Part shown: positions 51,822-61,319 of the stretch, piece after piece
Layout: each line of letters starts with the position of its first letter
How positions within the stretch are numbered: the stretch's first letter is position 1
Source of the DNA: SKPS01 sp964469215
Lineage (GTDB): Bacteria > Bacteroidota > Bacteroidia > Bacteroidales > SKPS01
Direction of reading: 5' to 3'
Length of the DNA: 64,000 nucleotides
Assembly: GCA_964469215.1 (NCBI GenBank)
Contig: CAYXYB010000002.1
Coordinates: 62,001-126,000 of the forward strand
Made by a program: the position numbers and the translations under genes
The notes under the pieces: model-generated
Seen by the model: only the letters and a program-made list of their open reading frames with translations
Database searches by the model: none
What the model was told of the DNA's origin: nothing

Positions 51822-52721
51822 ATGCGAATATTGAGGCATGTGTGTTCATTATTTTCTCTGGTATTAATTACTATGCTAATATCAGCCAGCACTTCAGCAC
51901 AGAATCCTGCCTACGAGCGTTATGAGCATTGGTACCTTGGGCTCAGTCTTGGGAGCAGCAACTTTTACGGCGATATTTCTGAGCGAAGCAGAACTTTCTC
52001 AAGTCCTCTTTTTACAGACAGAAACTTTCTATATGGCATTACTTTGACAAAGAAGTTCAACAATATTTTCGGTGCAAGGTTAAACCTCCTAACCGGAACA
52101 TTTGATGATTCGAGAGATGAACTCAATTTTTACTTCAGGAGTGAAGCTATTGAGTTCAGTGGGATTGCAATGTTCAGTATTACAGGAATAATTCTTGGCA
52201 ATGACCCTGACAGGATGATAAACGCCTATCTCTTTTTCGGTCCCGGAATTATACGTTATCGCTCATGGAAAAAGAGCCTGACTGAAACTGACTTCCTTGA
52301 GACTGAAGGCACCGAAGGAAAAAAGAGCACAGATTTTGCTATTCCAATAGGTTTTGGCGTAGATTACAGACTTACTGACCAGTTTACTATAACCGGAGAA
52401 TTGTCGTTCAGGAATGTCCGCAGTGACAGGATGGATGCCCATACTGATGACTCCCGTTTGCAGGAAGGATACGGTTATATCAACCTGGGGCTTCATTATC
52501 AGTTCGATATGCCTGAAGGAGTATTCCGCAGAAACAGTAGATATACCGGTAAGTCTACAGATCCTGCTATTAGGGCATACAACAAACGAAAGGCCACTGT
52601 GATGAAGACCAAAGCTTACCGTGATGGCCTACGTGCAAAGCGCATCCACGAGAGGGAAAAGAAAGACTGGCTGATATTCAAATTGTTCAAAAAAACCAGA
52701 CTTGATATGGCAACCGAATAG
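51822..52721 (+). CDS. Predicted outer-membrane beta-barrel protein (PorG/DUF6089-like)
   Basis: About 299 residues from the ATG at 51822, which gives a clean signal peptide (MRILRHVCSLFSLVLITML). The mature protein begins with the barrel-like pattern WYLGLSLGSSNFYGDISE and continues in alternating hydrophobic strands (FGARLNLLTGTFDD, NAYLFFGPGIIRYRS, FAIPIGFGVDYRLTDQFTITGEL, GYGYINLGLHYQF). A basic C-terminal tail rich in Lys/Arg (KRIHEREKKDW) is unusual for a barrel and would be periplasmic. The start resembles PorG-type T9SS barrels, but the match is not firm. The frame can be extended to 51774 without gaining a better N-terminus. Confidence 0.72.
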   Translation: MRILRHVCSLFSLVLITMLISASTSAQNPAYERYEHWYLGLSLGSSNFYGDISERSRTFSSPLFTDRNFLYGITLTKKFNNIFGARLNLLTGTFDDSRDELNFYFRSEAIEFSGIAMFSITGIILGNDPDRMINAYLFFGPGIIRYRSWKKSLTETDFLETEGTEGKKSTDFAIPIGFGVDYRLTDQFTITGELSFRNVRSDRMDAHTDDSRLQEGYGYINLGLHYQFDMPEGVFRRNSRYTGKSTDPAIRAYNKRKATVMKTKAYRDGLRAKRIHEREKKDWLIFKLFKKTRLDMATE

Positions 52722-52729
52722 AAGGGTTG

Positions 52730-53974
52730 TTAATCAAGGCTGTGTATCACCAATCCGCTTCTTAATTTTGGTTCAAACCATGTAGTCTTCGGAGGCATTA
52801 TATTACCTGTATCCGCAATTCTTATAAGCTGTTCCATACTAACCGGATAGAGCGCTAAAGCCACTGCCATCTCACCGGAGTCAACCCTTCTCTTCAACTC
52901 TCCAAGACCACGAATACCACCTACAAAATCTATCCGCTTTGATTTACGAAGGTCAGTAATATTAAATATCGGTGTGAGCACCTGTTCCGATAGAATGGTA
53001 ACATCCAGGGAACCTATTGGATCATCGTCATTATAGAAGCCAGGTTTTGCTGTAAGTGAATACCAAATTCCGTTCAGATACATACTAAAATTATGAAGCG
53101 AGACTGGCCTATATTCCTCAACACCCATTGGTTCAACAACAAAGGCATGATTTAGCTTCTCGATAAGCTCCTTAGGTGTGTTTCCGTTCAGATCCTTTAA
53201 AACACGGTTATAATCGATAATTGTAAGCTGATCTGCCGGGAAATGCACAGCAAGAAAATAATTATACTCTTCGTCACCTTTGTGGTTCGGGTTCTGTAAC
53301 CTTCTCTCATTGCCTACAAGAGCTGCAGCAGCCGTTCTGTGGTGCCCGTCGGCTACATAGGTTGCCGGTATACGGTCGAATAGTTGAACAATCCTGTTTA
53401 TGATAGCCTGGTCACGAACAACCCATAAGTGATGACCGAACCCATCAACAGCTGTAAAATCGTACTCGGGAAAGTCTTTGACTATCTCTTCAACAATTTT
53501 GTCAATCTCTTTTACACCAGGATATGTAAAAAATACCGGTTCATAGTTCATGCCCGATGTCCTGACGTGCATCTTGCGATCCTCTTCTTTGTCAGGCCTT
53601 GTAAGCTCATGCTTCTTGATCCTGTCTGCAAGATAATCCTCGACAGCAGCACATGCAACAATGCCATACTGTGTTTTTCCGTTCATTGTCTGGGCATATA
53701 TATACAAGAGATCCTCATCGTCTTTCACCAGAACTCCATCCTCAATGAGTTTCAGAAAATATCCCTTCCCCTGCTCATATACCTGCATGCCGTATTCATC
53801 AATGCCATCGGGCAGGTCAATTTCCGGTTTTATTACATGTAAAAACGAATAAGGATTACCCTCAGATTCAAAACGTGCCTCCTGCTTGTTAAGCACATCG
53901 TATGGACGTGATGCAACCAGATGTGCCATTTCCTGCACAGGCCGTATCCCCTTGAATGATTTAATTTTTACCAT
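52730..53974 (-). CDS. DUF1015 family protein
   Basis: A 414-residue cytoplasmic protein of the DUF1015 family, with the hallmark VADGHHRTAAA and the N-terminal KGIRPVQEMAHLVASRPYDV. The biochemical role is not known. In Bacteroidota it normally follows serC-serA directly, pointing to a role tied to serine metabolism; here the four-helix bundle gene lies between. It is convergent with the outer-membrane barrel gene with only eight bases between them. Confidence 0.87.
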   Translation of the reverse strand: MVKIKSFKGIRPVQEMAHLVASRPYDVLNKQEARFESEGNPYSFLHVIKPEIDLPDGIDEYGMQVYEQGKGYFLKLIEDGVLVKDDEDLLYIYAQTMNGKTQYGIVACAAVEDYLADRIKKHELTRPDKEEDRKMHVRTSGMNYEPVFFTYPGVKEIDKIVEEIVKDFPEYDFTAVDGFGHHLWVVRDQAIINRIVQLFDRIPATYVADGHHRTAAAALVGNERRLQNPNHKGDEEYNYFLAVHFPADQLTIIDYNRVLKDLNGNTPKELIEKLNHAFVVEPMGVEEYRPVSLHNFSMYLNGIWYSLTAKPGFYNDDDPIGSLDVTILSEQVLTPIFNITDLRKSKRIDFVGGIRGLGELKRRVDSGEMAVALALYPVSMEQLIRIADTGNIMPPKTTWFEPKLRSGLVIHSLD

Positions 53975-54017
53975 AGTTAATTAAGTGGTTAAAAGTTAGT
54001 GGAATAATGATGCCTGA

Positions 54018-54449
54018 TCAATTTTCTTCCTGCTCCTCATCATATGAGTTCCTTGAACCATTGCGTTTTATCGGTTTTTGAAGTGAAGTTATCAAAGCAC
54101 CAAGCATTTTTGATATTTCTATCAGCAGTTCCCTGTTCTCTTCTAGCTTTTCTTCCGACAAATAGTGCAGTCTTGCTGTTGTTGTTCCCAACACTATGCA
54201 TTCTCTTGCAGAAGCCCTTGCATCCTTAAGTAACATGACAAATTGCGGTTTATTACGTCCGCTACCTTCAGCAATTGATACTGCAATGTCATGTGCCGCA
54301 TTCAGATATCGTGATGCAATTCCTGCTATTGGTCCGGTCTCGGGAAACAGCTTTGTAACCTCGTAAACCCATTCAACATATGCCAGTGCTTTGTCATATA
54401 TCCTCAGATCTTCAAATCTGAAAAAGCTGGTTGTTCTTTCTTCTTCCAT
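54018..54449 (-). CDS. Four-helix bundle protein (23S rRNA intervening-sequence type)
   Basis: A 143-residue protein of the IVP/S23 family (TIGR02436-like). Family motifs: RFEDLRIYDKALAYVEWVYEVTKLFP, with first helix at 11-36, and the second-helix stretch AAHDIAVSIAEGSGRN, then QFVMLLKDARASARECI. Such genes were first found in insertions of 23S rRNA genes and are also scattered in intergenic positions; relatives act as accessory proteins of diversity-generating retroelements. No reverse transcriptase or rRNA is nearby. It interrupts the usual serA-DUF1015 neighbourhood and has about 210 non-coding bases upstream. Confidence 0.87.
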   Translation of the reverse strand: MEEERTTSFFRFEDLRIYDKALAYVEWVYEVTKLFPETGPIAGIASRYLNAAHDIAVSIAEGSGRNKPQFVMLLKDARASARECIVLGTTTARLHYLSEEKLEENRELLIEISKMLGALITSLQKPIKRNGSRNSYDEEQEEN

Positions 54450-54663
54450 AGTAATGATCTCCTTTTGTTAGTGATTAATATTTAGTAGCTTACAGCTATT
54501 ACTCAATGTTTTGCTATTTTCACCGATGTGCTATCTGTAAACAGCACAATGGTTTTTCCCGCCAGGGTTCTCTATTAATAAGGTGACTTTATCAGAGTAT
54601 AATCCTCTGTCTCCGAATCACCGGAATTGCCGCTTTTGGCATAAGAATTATTCCAGAAGGGAT

Positions 54664-55587
54664 TTATTTGTTAACTCTGAAAGTTTCATCCCCCTTGCTG
54701 AAATATGCAACTATCTGTTCTGCAGCGGCTATACCGGCATTATTGTTGGCTTCGGAAGTTTGTGCCCCCATTTTTTTGGGGGTTGTAAAATATCTTTCAG
54801 GATACTTATCTTTCAGAACAGCACCACAATCAGGTTCAATATCTGAGAGATATGCAAAATCAGCTCGGTCATCAAAAATTCTCTGAAGACTTTCTTCGCA
54901 TATTACTTCTTTTCTGGCCGTATTTACCAGAGTGGCACCTTTTGGCATAGATGAAAGAAGAACATGATTTATTGATTGTTTCGTCTCTGCGTTTGCAGGT
55001 ATATGCAATGAGACATACTGGCACTTGCCATAGAGTTCAGCAGCGCTCTTAACAGGTATCACTCCATCATTCTTCATAACATCATCAGCAACATAAGGAT
55101 CGAAACCAAACACAGTCATTCCAAATCCTTTGGCAATCCTGGCTACGTTTTTACCTACATACCCATAAGCATGGATGCCTATTGTTTTGTCTTTGAGTTC
55201 AACACCCGATTTACCATTAAACCTTCCCCTGGCCTGGAATACCATCATTCCCAACACCAGCTCGGCAACTGCATTTGAGTTCTGCCCCGGGGTGTTCATT
55301 ACCACGATCCCTCTTTCTTTTGCTGCTGCGAGATCCACATTGTCGTATCCTGCTCCTGCTCTCACAACTATTTTAAGGTTCGGGGCAGCATCAATAACAT
55401 CCCTGTCAATAATATCACTTCTGATGATTATTGCTTCAGCACTCTTAACAGCATCAAGAAGCTGCTGTTTTTCAGTATAGTTCTCAAACATCATCACATC
55501 ATAACCGGCAGTATCAAAAACCTGCTTTATGCTCTTTACCGCACCTGCAGCAAAGGGCTTTTCGGTAGCAATAAGTATCCTTTTCAT
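54664..55587 (-). CDS. serA: D-3-phosphoglycerate dehydrogenase (short form)
   Basis: Oxidises 3-phosphoglycerate to 3-phosphohydroxypyruvate in serine synthesis. About 307 residues with no ACT regulatory domain. Motifs: NLKIVVRAGAGYDNVDLAAA, NTPGQNSNAVAELVLGMM and the NAD-binding GIHAYGYVGKNVARIAKGFG. The usual active-site Arg stretch (NxARGxxVDE) reads NTARKEVICEE here. The ATG at 55587 gives the usual N-terminus (MKRILIATEKPF). The gene follows serC closely; feedback inhibition by serine through an ACT domain is therefore not expected. Confidence 0.9.
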   Translation of the reverse strand: MKRILIATEKPFAAGAVKSIKQVFDTAGYDVMMFENYTEKQQLLDAVKSAEAIIIRSDIIDRDVIDAAPNLKIVVRAGAGYDNVDLAAAKERGIVVMNTPGQNSNAVAELVLGMMVFQARGRFNGKSGVELKDKTIGIHAYGYVGKNVARIAKGFGMTVFGFDPYVADDVMKNDGVIPVKSAAELYGKCQYVSLHIPANAETKQSINHVLLSSMPKGATLVNTARKEVICEESLQRIFDDRADFAYLSDIEPDCGAVLKDKYPERYFTTPKKMGAQTSEANNNAGIAAAEQIVAYFSKGDETFRVNK

Positions 55588-55606
55588 AGTTATATAAAGT
55601 TGATTG

Positions 55607-56680
55607 TTATGCTTTAAGCTTTGCAAATTTTTTCATGCAGTCAACAAGTGCTTCAACACTTTCAAGTGGGAGTGCATTATAGGTAGATGCCCTGAATCCT
55701 CCCACTGATCTGTGGCCCGCAATACCTATCATTCCATGTTCTTTGGCAAAGCTCATGAAATCACCCTCCAGTTCCTCATAACCATCATTCATAACAAAAC
55801 AGATGTTCATTAATGAGCGATCCTCCTCTGCATGAACCGTAGCCTTGAATAATGGATTGTTGTCTATCTCATTGTAAAGGACCGAAGCTTTATGAATATT
55901 CTTTTTCTGCATAACCTTCACACCACCCATATCCTTCAGCCATTTCAGAGTTTGCAGGGCAGCGTAAACCGGCAATACCGGTGGAGTGTTGAACATTGAC
56001 TCCTTTTCGATATGAGTTTTGTAATTCAGCATGGTTGGAATTACCCTGTCGACTTTTCCGAGTATGTCATTCTTTATTATCACAAAAGTAACCCCTGCAG
56101 GCGCAAGGTTTTTCTGCGCTCCTCCATAAATAAGTGCATATTTGGACACGTCGAGTGGACGGCTGAAAATATCGGACGACATATCTGCAACCAGTGGGAT
56201 GTTAACATCCATATCATATTTTATCTCTGTACCGAAAATGGTATTGTTGGTTGTGATGTGGAAATAATCTGCATCGGCCGGAATCTCGAATTTTTTTGGG
56301 ATATAACTGAAATTTTTGTCTTTTGATGATGCAACTTCAACTGCTTCACCAAACAGCTTAGCCTCTTTAAGAGCTTTTGATGCCCATTCACCGGTATTAA
56401 GGTATGCAGACTTCTTGTTCATCAGATTGTAAGGCACCATGCAGAACTGAAGGCTGGCACCGCCTCCGAGAAACAACACCGAGTAACCCTCAGGGATAGA
56501 CAACAACTCCTTGAATAAAGCAACTGCTTCATCCATTACGGCAATAAACTCCTTGCCACGATGTGACACTTCCATTACAGATAATCCTGTGCCGGCAAAA
56601 TCTTTAACCGCTTTTGCTGTTTCTTCAATAGTAAATTGAGGCAGAATCGAAGGACCTGCATAAAAATTATGTTTCTTCAT
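55607..56680 (-). CDS. serC: Phosphoserine aminotransferase
   Basis: PLP enzyme that makes phosphoserine from 3-phosphohydroxypyruvate. It opens KKHNFYAGPSILPQFTIEET and contains VLFLGGGASLQFCMVPYNL and the PLP Lys in YGGAQKNLAPAGVT. The 357 residues fit the family. It is first in the serC-serA unit on the minus strand, with the DUF1015 gene further down. Confidence 0.94.
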   Translation of the reverse strand: MKKHNFYAGPSILPQFTIEETAKAVKDFAGTGLSVMEVSHRGKEFIAVMDEAVALFKELLSIPEGYSVLFLGGGASLQFCMVPYNLMNKKSAYLNTGEWASKALKEAKLFGEAVEVASSKDKNFSYIPKKFEIPADADYFHITTNNTIFGTEIKYDMDVNIPLVADMSSDIFSRPLDVSKYALIYGGAQKNLAPAGVTFVIIKNDILGKVDRVIPTMLNYKTHIEKESMFNTPPVLPVYAALQTLKWLKDMGGVKVMQKKNIHKASVLYNEIDNNPLFKATVHAEEDRSLMNICFVMNDGYEELEGDFMSFAKEHGMIGIAGHRSVGGFRASTYNALPLESVEALVDCMKKFAKLKA

Positions 56681-56992
56681 AGTTTAACATTTATTTGGTG
56701 GTTAATATTTATGTAGTTTTCAGTTTATTTTTCAGGCTGCAATATGCAAAAAAAAACAACATCCGTAACATCAAAATAAACATAAATATCTCCGGGATGC
56801 GAATGCGAAATATCAATAGAGAAACTTAAAATCTTCTCCATAAATAAAATAAAGAAAAACTGCTTTACCAGATCTGCCTGCGACTCATCCTTGTTTCTAT
56901 GCCGGGTAATACCCTGTCTTAAACTTATCAGCATTATTAGTTCACAAAAAAGGTGTATTTTTGCAGACCTTATAATTTCAGATTAAGTTCAC
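56681..56992. other. Intergenic region between serC and tRNA-Leu
   Basis: This 312-base, AT-rich stretch has no convincing gene. A 69-residue reading frame on the minus strand (56725-56934) lacks a family match and a ribosome site. The right end holds the tRNA-Leu -7 box (56956-56963). A promoter for serC must lie in the left part, but no clear TTG/TAnnTTTG pair is seen. Confidence 0.6.
56956..56963 (+). promoter_or_regulatory. -7 box for tRNA-Leu and trigger factor
   Basis: TATTTTTG matches TAnnTTTG and lies about 30 bases before the tRNA. The tig start codon is only 26 bases after the tRNA, so one transcript may carry both. Confidence 0.5.
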
Positions 56993-57074
56993 GCGGATGT
57001 GGCGTAATTGGTAGCCGCGCCAGACTTAGGATCTGGTGCCGAAAGGCGTGGGGGTTCGAGTCCCTTCATCCGCA
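56993..57074 (+). tRNA. tRNA-Leu (anticodon TAG)
   Basis: An 82-base tRNA with acceptor stem GCGGATG/CATCCGC and discriminator A. The anticodon arm is CCAGA-CTTAGGA-TCTGG (anticodon 57027-57029). A long variable arm (TGCCGAAAGGCGT) marks it as a type II tRNA of Leu class. No CCA is encoded. The trigger factor gene follows directly. Confidence 0.95.
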
Positions 57075-57100
57075 CTAAAAAACATTATATCATAATATAT

Positions 57101-58465
57101 ATGCAGATAACCAGAGAAAATAACGGCAACCTTACAAGTACAGTTTGTATCGAAGTTGAAAAGGCAGATTATTCAGCCAAAGTTGAGGAGAAACTAAAGG
57201 ATTACAGGAAGAAGATCAGGCTGCCCGGATTTCGTGAAGGCAAGGTTCCGGCAGGTATGGTGAACAAGATGTACGGAAAGGCAATACTTGCAGAAGAGAT
57301 CAATACCATCATTTCTGAAGCTCTCGAGAACTATCTGAATGATAATAATATCAACACACTTGCATCTCCCCTTCCAAACAGAGAGAAACAACAGCAGATA
57401 GATTTCGACACACAGGAGCAGTTTTGTTTCTATTTTGATTTAGCCATTAGGCCCGATATAAACCCTGACCTTGAGAACCTGCATTCTTTGAAACTCTACG
57501 AAGTTGAACCCGAAGAGTCAAAGACTGAAGAGTATATTACCCATATCCTGAGGCGTCATGGTAATCTTGAAGAATCTGACAACATTGAAAAAGACAGTAT
57601 TGTGAAGTGTGAGATCAGGGAACTCAATAATGAAGGGGAAACCTTCGAAGGGGGTATATTTACTGAAAGCACAATAAGTATCAATAAGATCAACGAAGAA
57701 GATATCAGATCACAGTTTATAGGGGCCGGAAAAGATAAAGTAGTCGTAATGAACCCTCTGAAAGCTTTTGGAAACCTTACTGACATAGCTGCAATGCTTT
57801 CTGTTGAGAAGGACAACCTGCCGGATCCGGTTGGTGATTTTAAGTTCAGGGTGATATCTGTGCAAAATGTTGTACCGGCCCTTGTTAACGAAGATCTTCT
57901 GAAAGAGATCTTTCCAAATGACAATCTGAAAGATGAAGATGAGTTTCGTGAAAGGGTAAAGAGAGATGTCAAAGAATCTTTTGATAAAGAAGCGCAGGAA
58001 AAGTTTTTCAGAGATGCCATTGAAGAACTCATCAGAATTATAAATATTGAGCTTCCGGATGATTTTATGAAAAGGTGGCTTCTGGAGAACGGTGAAGACA
58101 GCAGATTGTCGCCCGAAGAGGTTGAAGAGGGATATGAAGATTATGCCCGCCAGCTCAGAATAGCACTACTCAGAAGCAGCCTGATCAGGAAATACGACCT
58201 CCATGTTCAGGAGATCGACTATCACAAACACGTTATGAGGGCTCTCAATATGCAGATTGATGAGAATGACCCTGAAATAAACATTTCTGAGACCGTGAAG
58301 GGAATTACTGCTAACATCATAAAAGACAAGAAATACAGCGAACAAATTGCAGAACGGATAATCGAGGATAAGCTGTCAGATCTTATGATGCATAAGGTGC
58401 CCTATATCAAAGAGGTTATATCCGGTGATAGTTTTTACAAACTTCTTAAAAACAGTAATTCATAG
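57101..58465 (+). CDS. tig: Trigger factor
   Basis: Ribosome-associated chaperone. The ribosome-binding signature GFREGKVP is at 43-50 of the 454-residue protein that starts at the ATG at 57101. A reading frame back to 57008 lies within the tRNA and is not real. The central PPIase-like segment (VKCEIRELNNEG) is divergent, as usual in Bacteroidota, so isomerase activity is doubtful. The C-terminal arm domain is helical (RDAIEELIRIINIELPDDFM). It leads tig-clpP-clpX, the classical proteostasis order. Confidence 0.93.
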   Translation: MQITRENNGNLTSTVCIEVEKADYSAKVEEKLKDYRKKIRLPGFREGKVPAGMVNKMYGKAILAEEINTIISEALENYLNDNNINTLASPLPNREKQQQIDFDTQEQFCFYFDLAIRPDINPDLENLHSLKLYEVEPEESKTEEYITHILRRHGNLEESDNIEKDSIVKCEIRELNNEGETFEGGIFTESTISINKINEEDIRSQFIGAGKDKVVVMNPLKAFGNLTDIAAMLSVEKDNLPDPVGDFKFRVISVQNVVPALVNEDLLKEIFPNDNLKDEDEFRERVKRDVKESFDKEAQEKFFRDAIEELIRIINIELPDDFMKRWLLENGEDSRLSPEEVEEGYEDYARQLRIALLRSSLIRKYDLHVQEIDYHKHVMRALNMQIDENDPEINISETVKGITANIIKDKKYSEQIAERIIEDKLSDLMMHKVPYIKEVISGDSFYKLLKNSNS

Positions 58466-58491
58466 ACTGCCAAACCAAAACCCCATATATC

Positions 58492-59181
58492 ATGGACAAA
58501 AATGAATTTCGCAAATATGCAATAAAGCATGCTGGTATAAGCTCGATAACCCTTGATAGTTATACTTCGATTACATCAGGGTACATCACTCCCAACATCA
58601 TTGAGGAGCGGCAACTTAATATAGCCCAGATGGATGTGTTCTCGAGGTTGATGATGGACAGGATCATTTTCCTTGGTGTACCTATAAATGATGATGTTGC
58701 CAATATAATTCAGGCGCAACTGCTTTTTCTGGAGTCGTCAGATTCAAAAAAGGATATACAGATCTACCTGAATACTCCCGGTGGTTCTGTTTATGCCGGA
58801 TTGGGAATATATGACACCATGCAGTACATTGGGCCGGAAGTAGCCACTATTTGTACAGGTATGGCAGCTTCGATGGGAGCGGTGCTGCTTTGTGCAGGTG
58901 CGACAAAGAAACGTACAGCACTGCCCCATTCAAGGGTTCTTATACATCAGCCTATGGGTGGAGCCCAGGGTCAGGCTTCTGATATTGAAATCACTGCAAG
59001 AGAGATCATGAAGTTAAAAAAGGAACTCTATGAGATTATTGCAAGACATTCGGGACAGACCTATGAAAAGATAGAAAAGGATTCTGACAGGGATTACTGG
59101 ATGACAGCAGAAGAGGCACGTGATTATGGTATGATTGACGAAGTGCTTCACAGAAAAGAGAAAACAAAACATGGTGTTTAA
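58492..59181 (+). CDS. clpP: ClpP protease subunit
   Basis: Serine peptidase chamber of ClpXP. The triad is Ser127 (GMAASMGAV), His152 (LIHQPMGG) and Asp201 (DSDRDYWM); the 25-residue Ser-His spacing equals that of E. coli. With 229 residues it has an N-terminal extension of about 30 residues, common in Bacteroidota. It is 26 bases after tig and 89 bases before clpX. Confidence 0.96.
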   Translation: MDKNEFRKYAIKHAGISSITLDSYTSITSGYITPNIIEERQLNIAQMDVFSRLMMDRIIFLGVPINDDVANIIQAQLLFLESSDSKKDIQIYLNTPGGSVYAGLGIYDTMQYIGPEVATICTGMAASMGAVLLCAGATKKRTALPHSRVLIHQPMGGAQGQASDIEITAREIMKLKKELYEIIARHSGQTYEKIEKDSDRDYWMTAEEARDYGMIDEVLHRKEKTKHGV

Positions 59182-59270
59182 CGTAAAAAGGTTATCATAA
59201 AGAACGACACGTCAAATATTTCTGCTACATCAACAGGGGTATTCGTTTTATTAAACCGGAGAGATAATTA

Positions 59271-60542
59271 ATGCCAAGACAGACAGATTCTCAAAAATGC
59301 TCATTCTGCGGCAAAAATCATAAAGAAGCAAGGCTGCTTATTGCAGGCATGAATGCTTACATTTGTGATGAATGTGTGGGACAGGCAAACAATATCCTTG
59401 CAGAAGAGATGCCGGCAAGGAAGGACAAAGGTGTTGTTGAGCTTGAGGTTTTGAAACCGCGTGAAATCAAAGCCTACCTAGACCAGTATGTTATTGGACA
59501 GGAACAAGCTAAAATAGTATTGTCAGTAGCTGTATACAACCATTACAAAAGGATCGGAGCAACAGCCGGTAAAAGCAGACAAAAAGGGTCTCTGGCCGGA
59601 AAACATGATGATGATGTAGAAATCGAAAAGTCGAATATTATTCTTGTTGGTGAAACAGGTACCGGTAAAACCCTGCTTGCTCGAACCATAGCCAGGATGC
59701 TGCAGGTACCTTTCTGTATTGCTGATGCGACAGTACTTACCGAGGCAGGTTATGTGGGAGAAGATGTTGAAAGTGTTCTTACACGGCTTCTTCAGGCTGC
59801 TGATTATAATGTTAAGTCAGCAGAGATGGGTATTGTTTTTATTGATGAGATAGATAAAATTGCCCGTAAAGGTGATAATCCATCTATTACCAGGGATGTT
59901 TCAGGTGAGGGTGTTCAACAGGCTCTTCTTAAATTGCTCGAAGGCACTATTGTCAACGTTCCGCCACAGGGTGGAAGAAAACATCCTGAGCAGAAGATGA
60001 TCCAGGTTGACACTAAAAATATTCTGTTTATCTGCGGGGGTGCATTCAATAGAATGGATAAGATCATAGCTTCAAGGCTTCAAACAAATGTGATCGGATA
60101 TGCCTCATCAACTTCGGGAAAGGAGATCGACCGCGAAAATATTCTGCAGTATATTGCCCCGCAGGATTTGAGGAAATTCGGCCTTATCCCCGAAATAGTT
60201 GGCCGGATGCCTGTGGTTACTTATCTCAATCCTCTCGACAGGGAAACGATGATAAAAATACTCACAGAACCCAAAAACGCCATCGTAAAACAGTTTATCA
60301 GACTATTTGAAATGGACGGTATCAGGTTGACAATTGATAAAGATGTATATGCATTTATAGTCGACAAAGCTATCGAATTCGGCCTCGGAGCCCGGGGGCT
60401 TCGCTCAATATTCGAGGCTATTCTTACCGACGACATGTTCCATCTGCCCTCTGACAATACAGTTAAAAGCCTGCACATCGACACTGCCTATGCGGAACTT
60501 AAACTGTCGAAAACAAATATTGCCAGGTTGAGAGTTGCATGA
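59271..60542 (+). CDS. clpX: ClpX unfoldase
   Basis: AAA+ unfoldase that feeds substrates to ClpP. An N-terminal zinc-binding domain (CSFCGKNHKEARLLIAG ... CDECVGQ) is followed by Walker A GETGTGKT, Walker B VFIDEIDK and a sensor region, with GARGLRSIFEA near the end. The 423 residues are typical. It overlaps the frame of the next gene by eight bases, though that gene's likely start is further down. Confidence 0.96.
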   Translation: MPRQTDSQKCSFCGKNHKEARLLIAGMNAYICDECVGQANNILAEEMPARKDKGVVELEVLKPREIKAYLDQYVIGQEQAKIVLSVAVYNHYKRIGATAGKSRQKGSLAGKHDDDVEIEKSNIILVGETGTGKTLLARTIARMLQVPFCIADATVLTEAGYVGEDVESVLTRLLQAADYNVKSAEMGIVFIDEIDKIARKGDNPSITRDVSGEGVQQALLKLLEGTIVNVPPQGGRKHPEQKMIQVDTKNILFICGGAFNRMDKIIASRLQTNVIGYASSTSGKEIDRENILQYIAPQDLRKFGLIPEIVGRMPVVTYLNPLDRETMIKILTEPKNAIVKQFIRLFEMDGIRLTIDKDVYAFIVDKAIEFGLGARGLRSIFEAILTDDMFHLPSDNTVKSLHIDTAYAELKLSKTNIARLRVA

Positions 60543-60612
60543 CAAACTAATACAAACCAATGGCATAATAGTTGAATATTATCCAGGCATTATTACCCGA
60601 AAAAACATTGTG

Positions 60613-61284
60613 ATGATCAATACCTCAATCTGCCTGAAACCGACGGTGCATTTCTGTCCAAATAATATTCTCAGATCAGGTTTGTTTTCCTCTTACATAC
60701 TGTTATCTATTTTCTTTCTTCTTCCAGTTCAAGAGGCAAATGCTCAGAGGGAAATGCCTAATCACAACAGAGGGATTTTAATGCAGTGCCTTGTGATTGA
60801 AGGTGACACTTTTTTTTATCAGATGCTTCCCACTTATGTTTTCCTCTCACCGAAAACCTTCAGATCGAAGCGTGAGCAGGAGCAATACAACAGGCTTGTT
60901 AGAAATGTCAAGAGAGTTTATCCCTATGCACGCCTGGCCGGTATAAAGTTAAAGGAATACAATGAAATTCTGCTGGTCACCCCATCTGAAAGAGAGCGTA
61001 AAGCGCTGATGAAAAAGGCAGAGGCAGAACTCGAGGCTCAATTCGGCAAAGAGCTGAAAAAACTTACCTTTTCACAGGGAGTTATACTACTAAAACTTAT
61101 TGACAGGGAGACCGGTCAGACCGGATACGAACTGGTAGCAGAGTTACGCGGCACATTCAGGGCTTTCTTCTGGCAAAGCCTGGGCAGATTGTTTGGTTAT
61201 AATCTCAGAGTGCGATATGATCCTAAAGGGAGTGACAGGGATATCGAAGATATAGTATTGAGAATAATGTACGGCCAGCTCTGA
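60613..61284 (+). CDS. DUF4294 family exported protein
   Basis: A protein of about 223 residues from the ATG at 60613, with a hydrophobic signal segment (SGLFSSYILLSIFFLLPV) ending near ANAQ. The conserved DUF4294 part contains YVFLSPKTFRSKREQEQYNR and VKRVYPYARLAGIKLKEYNE, and ends in TFRAFFWQSLGRLFGYNL. Function is unknown. It follows clpX as in other Bacteroidota. A frame from 60535 overlaps clpX and adds unsupported residues. Confidence 0.83.
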   Translation: MINTSICLKPTVHFCPNNILRSGLFSSYILLSIFFLLPVQEANAQREMPNHNRGILMQCLVIEGDTFFYQMLPTYVFLSPKTFRSKREQEQYNRLVRNVKRVYPYARLAGIKLKEYNEILLVTPSERERKALMKKAEAELEAQFGKELKKLTFSQGVILLKLIDRETGQTGYELVAELRGTFRAFFWQSLGRLFGYNLRVRYDPKGSDRDIEDIVLRIMYGQL

Positions 61285-61319
61285 GTCGCAACACGTTCAT
61301 TTCCATAAAAACACCCACC

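Noticed and set aside
48303..52721. Light-production or aldehyde pathway linked to the LuxC-like gene
   Set aside because: The neighbours are secreted proteins transcribed divergently; no luciferase, LuxD or LuxE-like gene is present.
57008..57100. 31-residue N-terminal extension of trigger factor
   Set aside because: It translates the tRNA-Leu gene; the conserved trigger factor N-terminus begins at the ATG at 57101.
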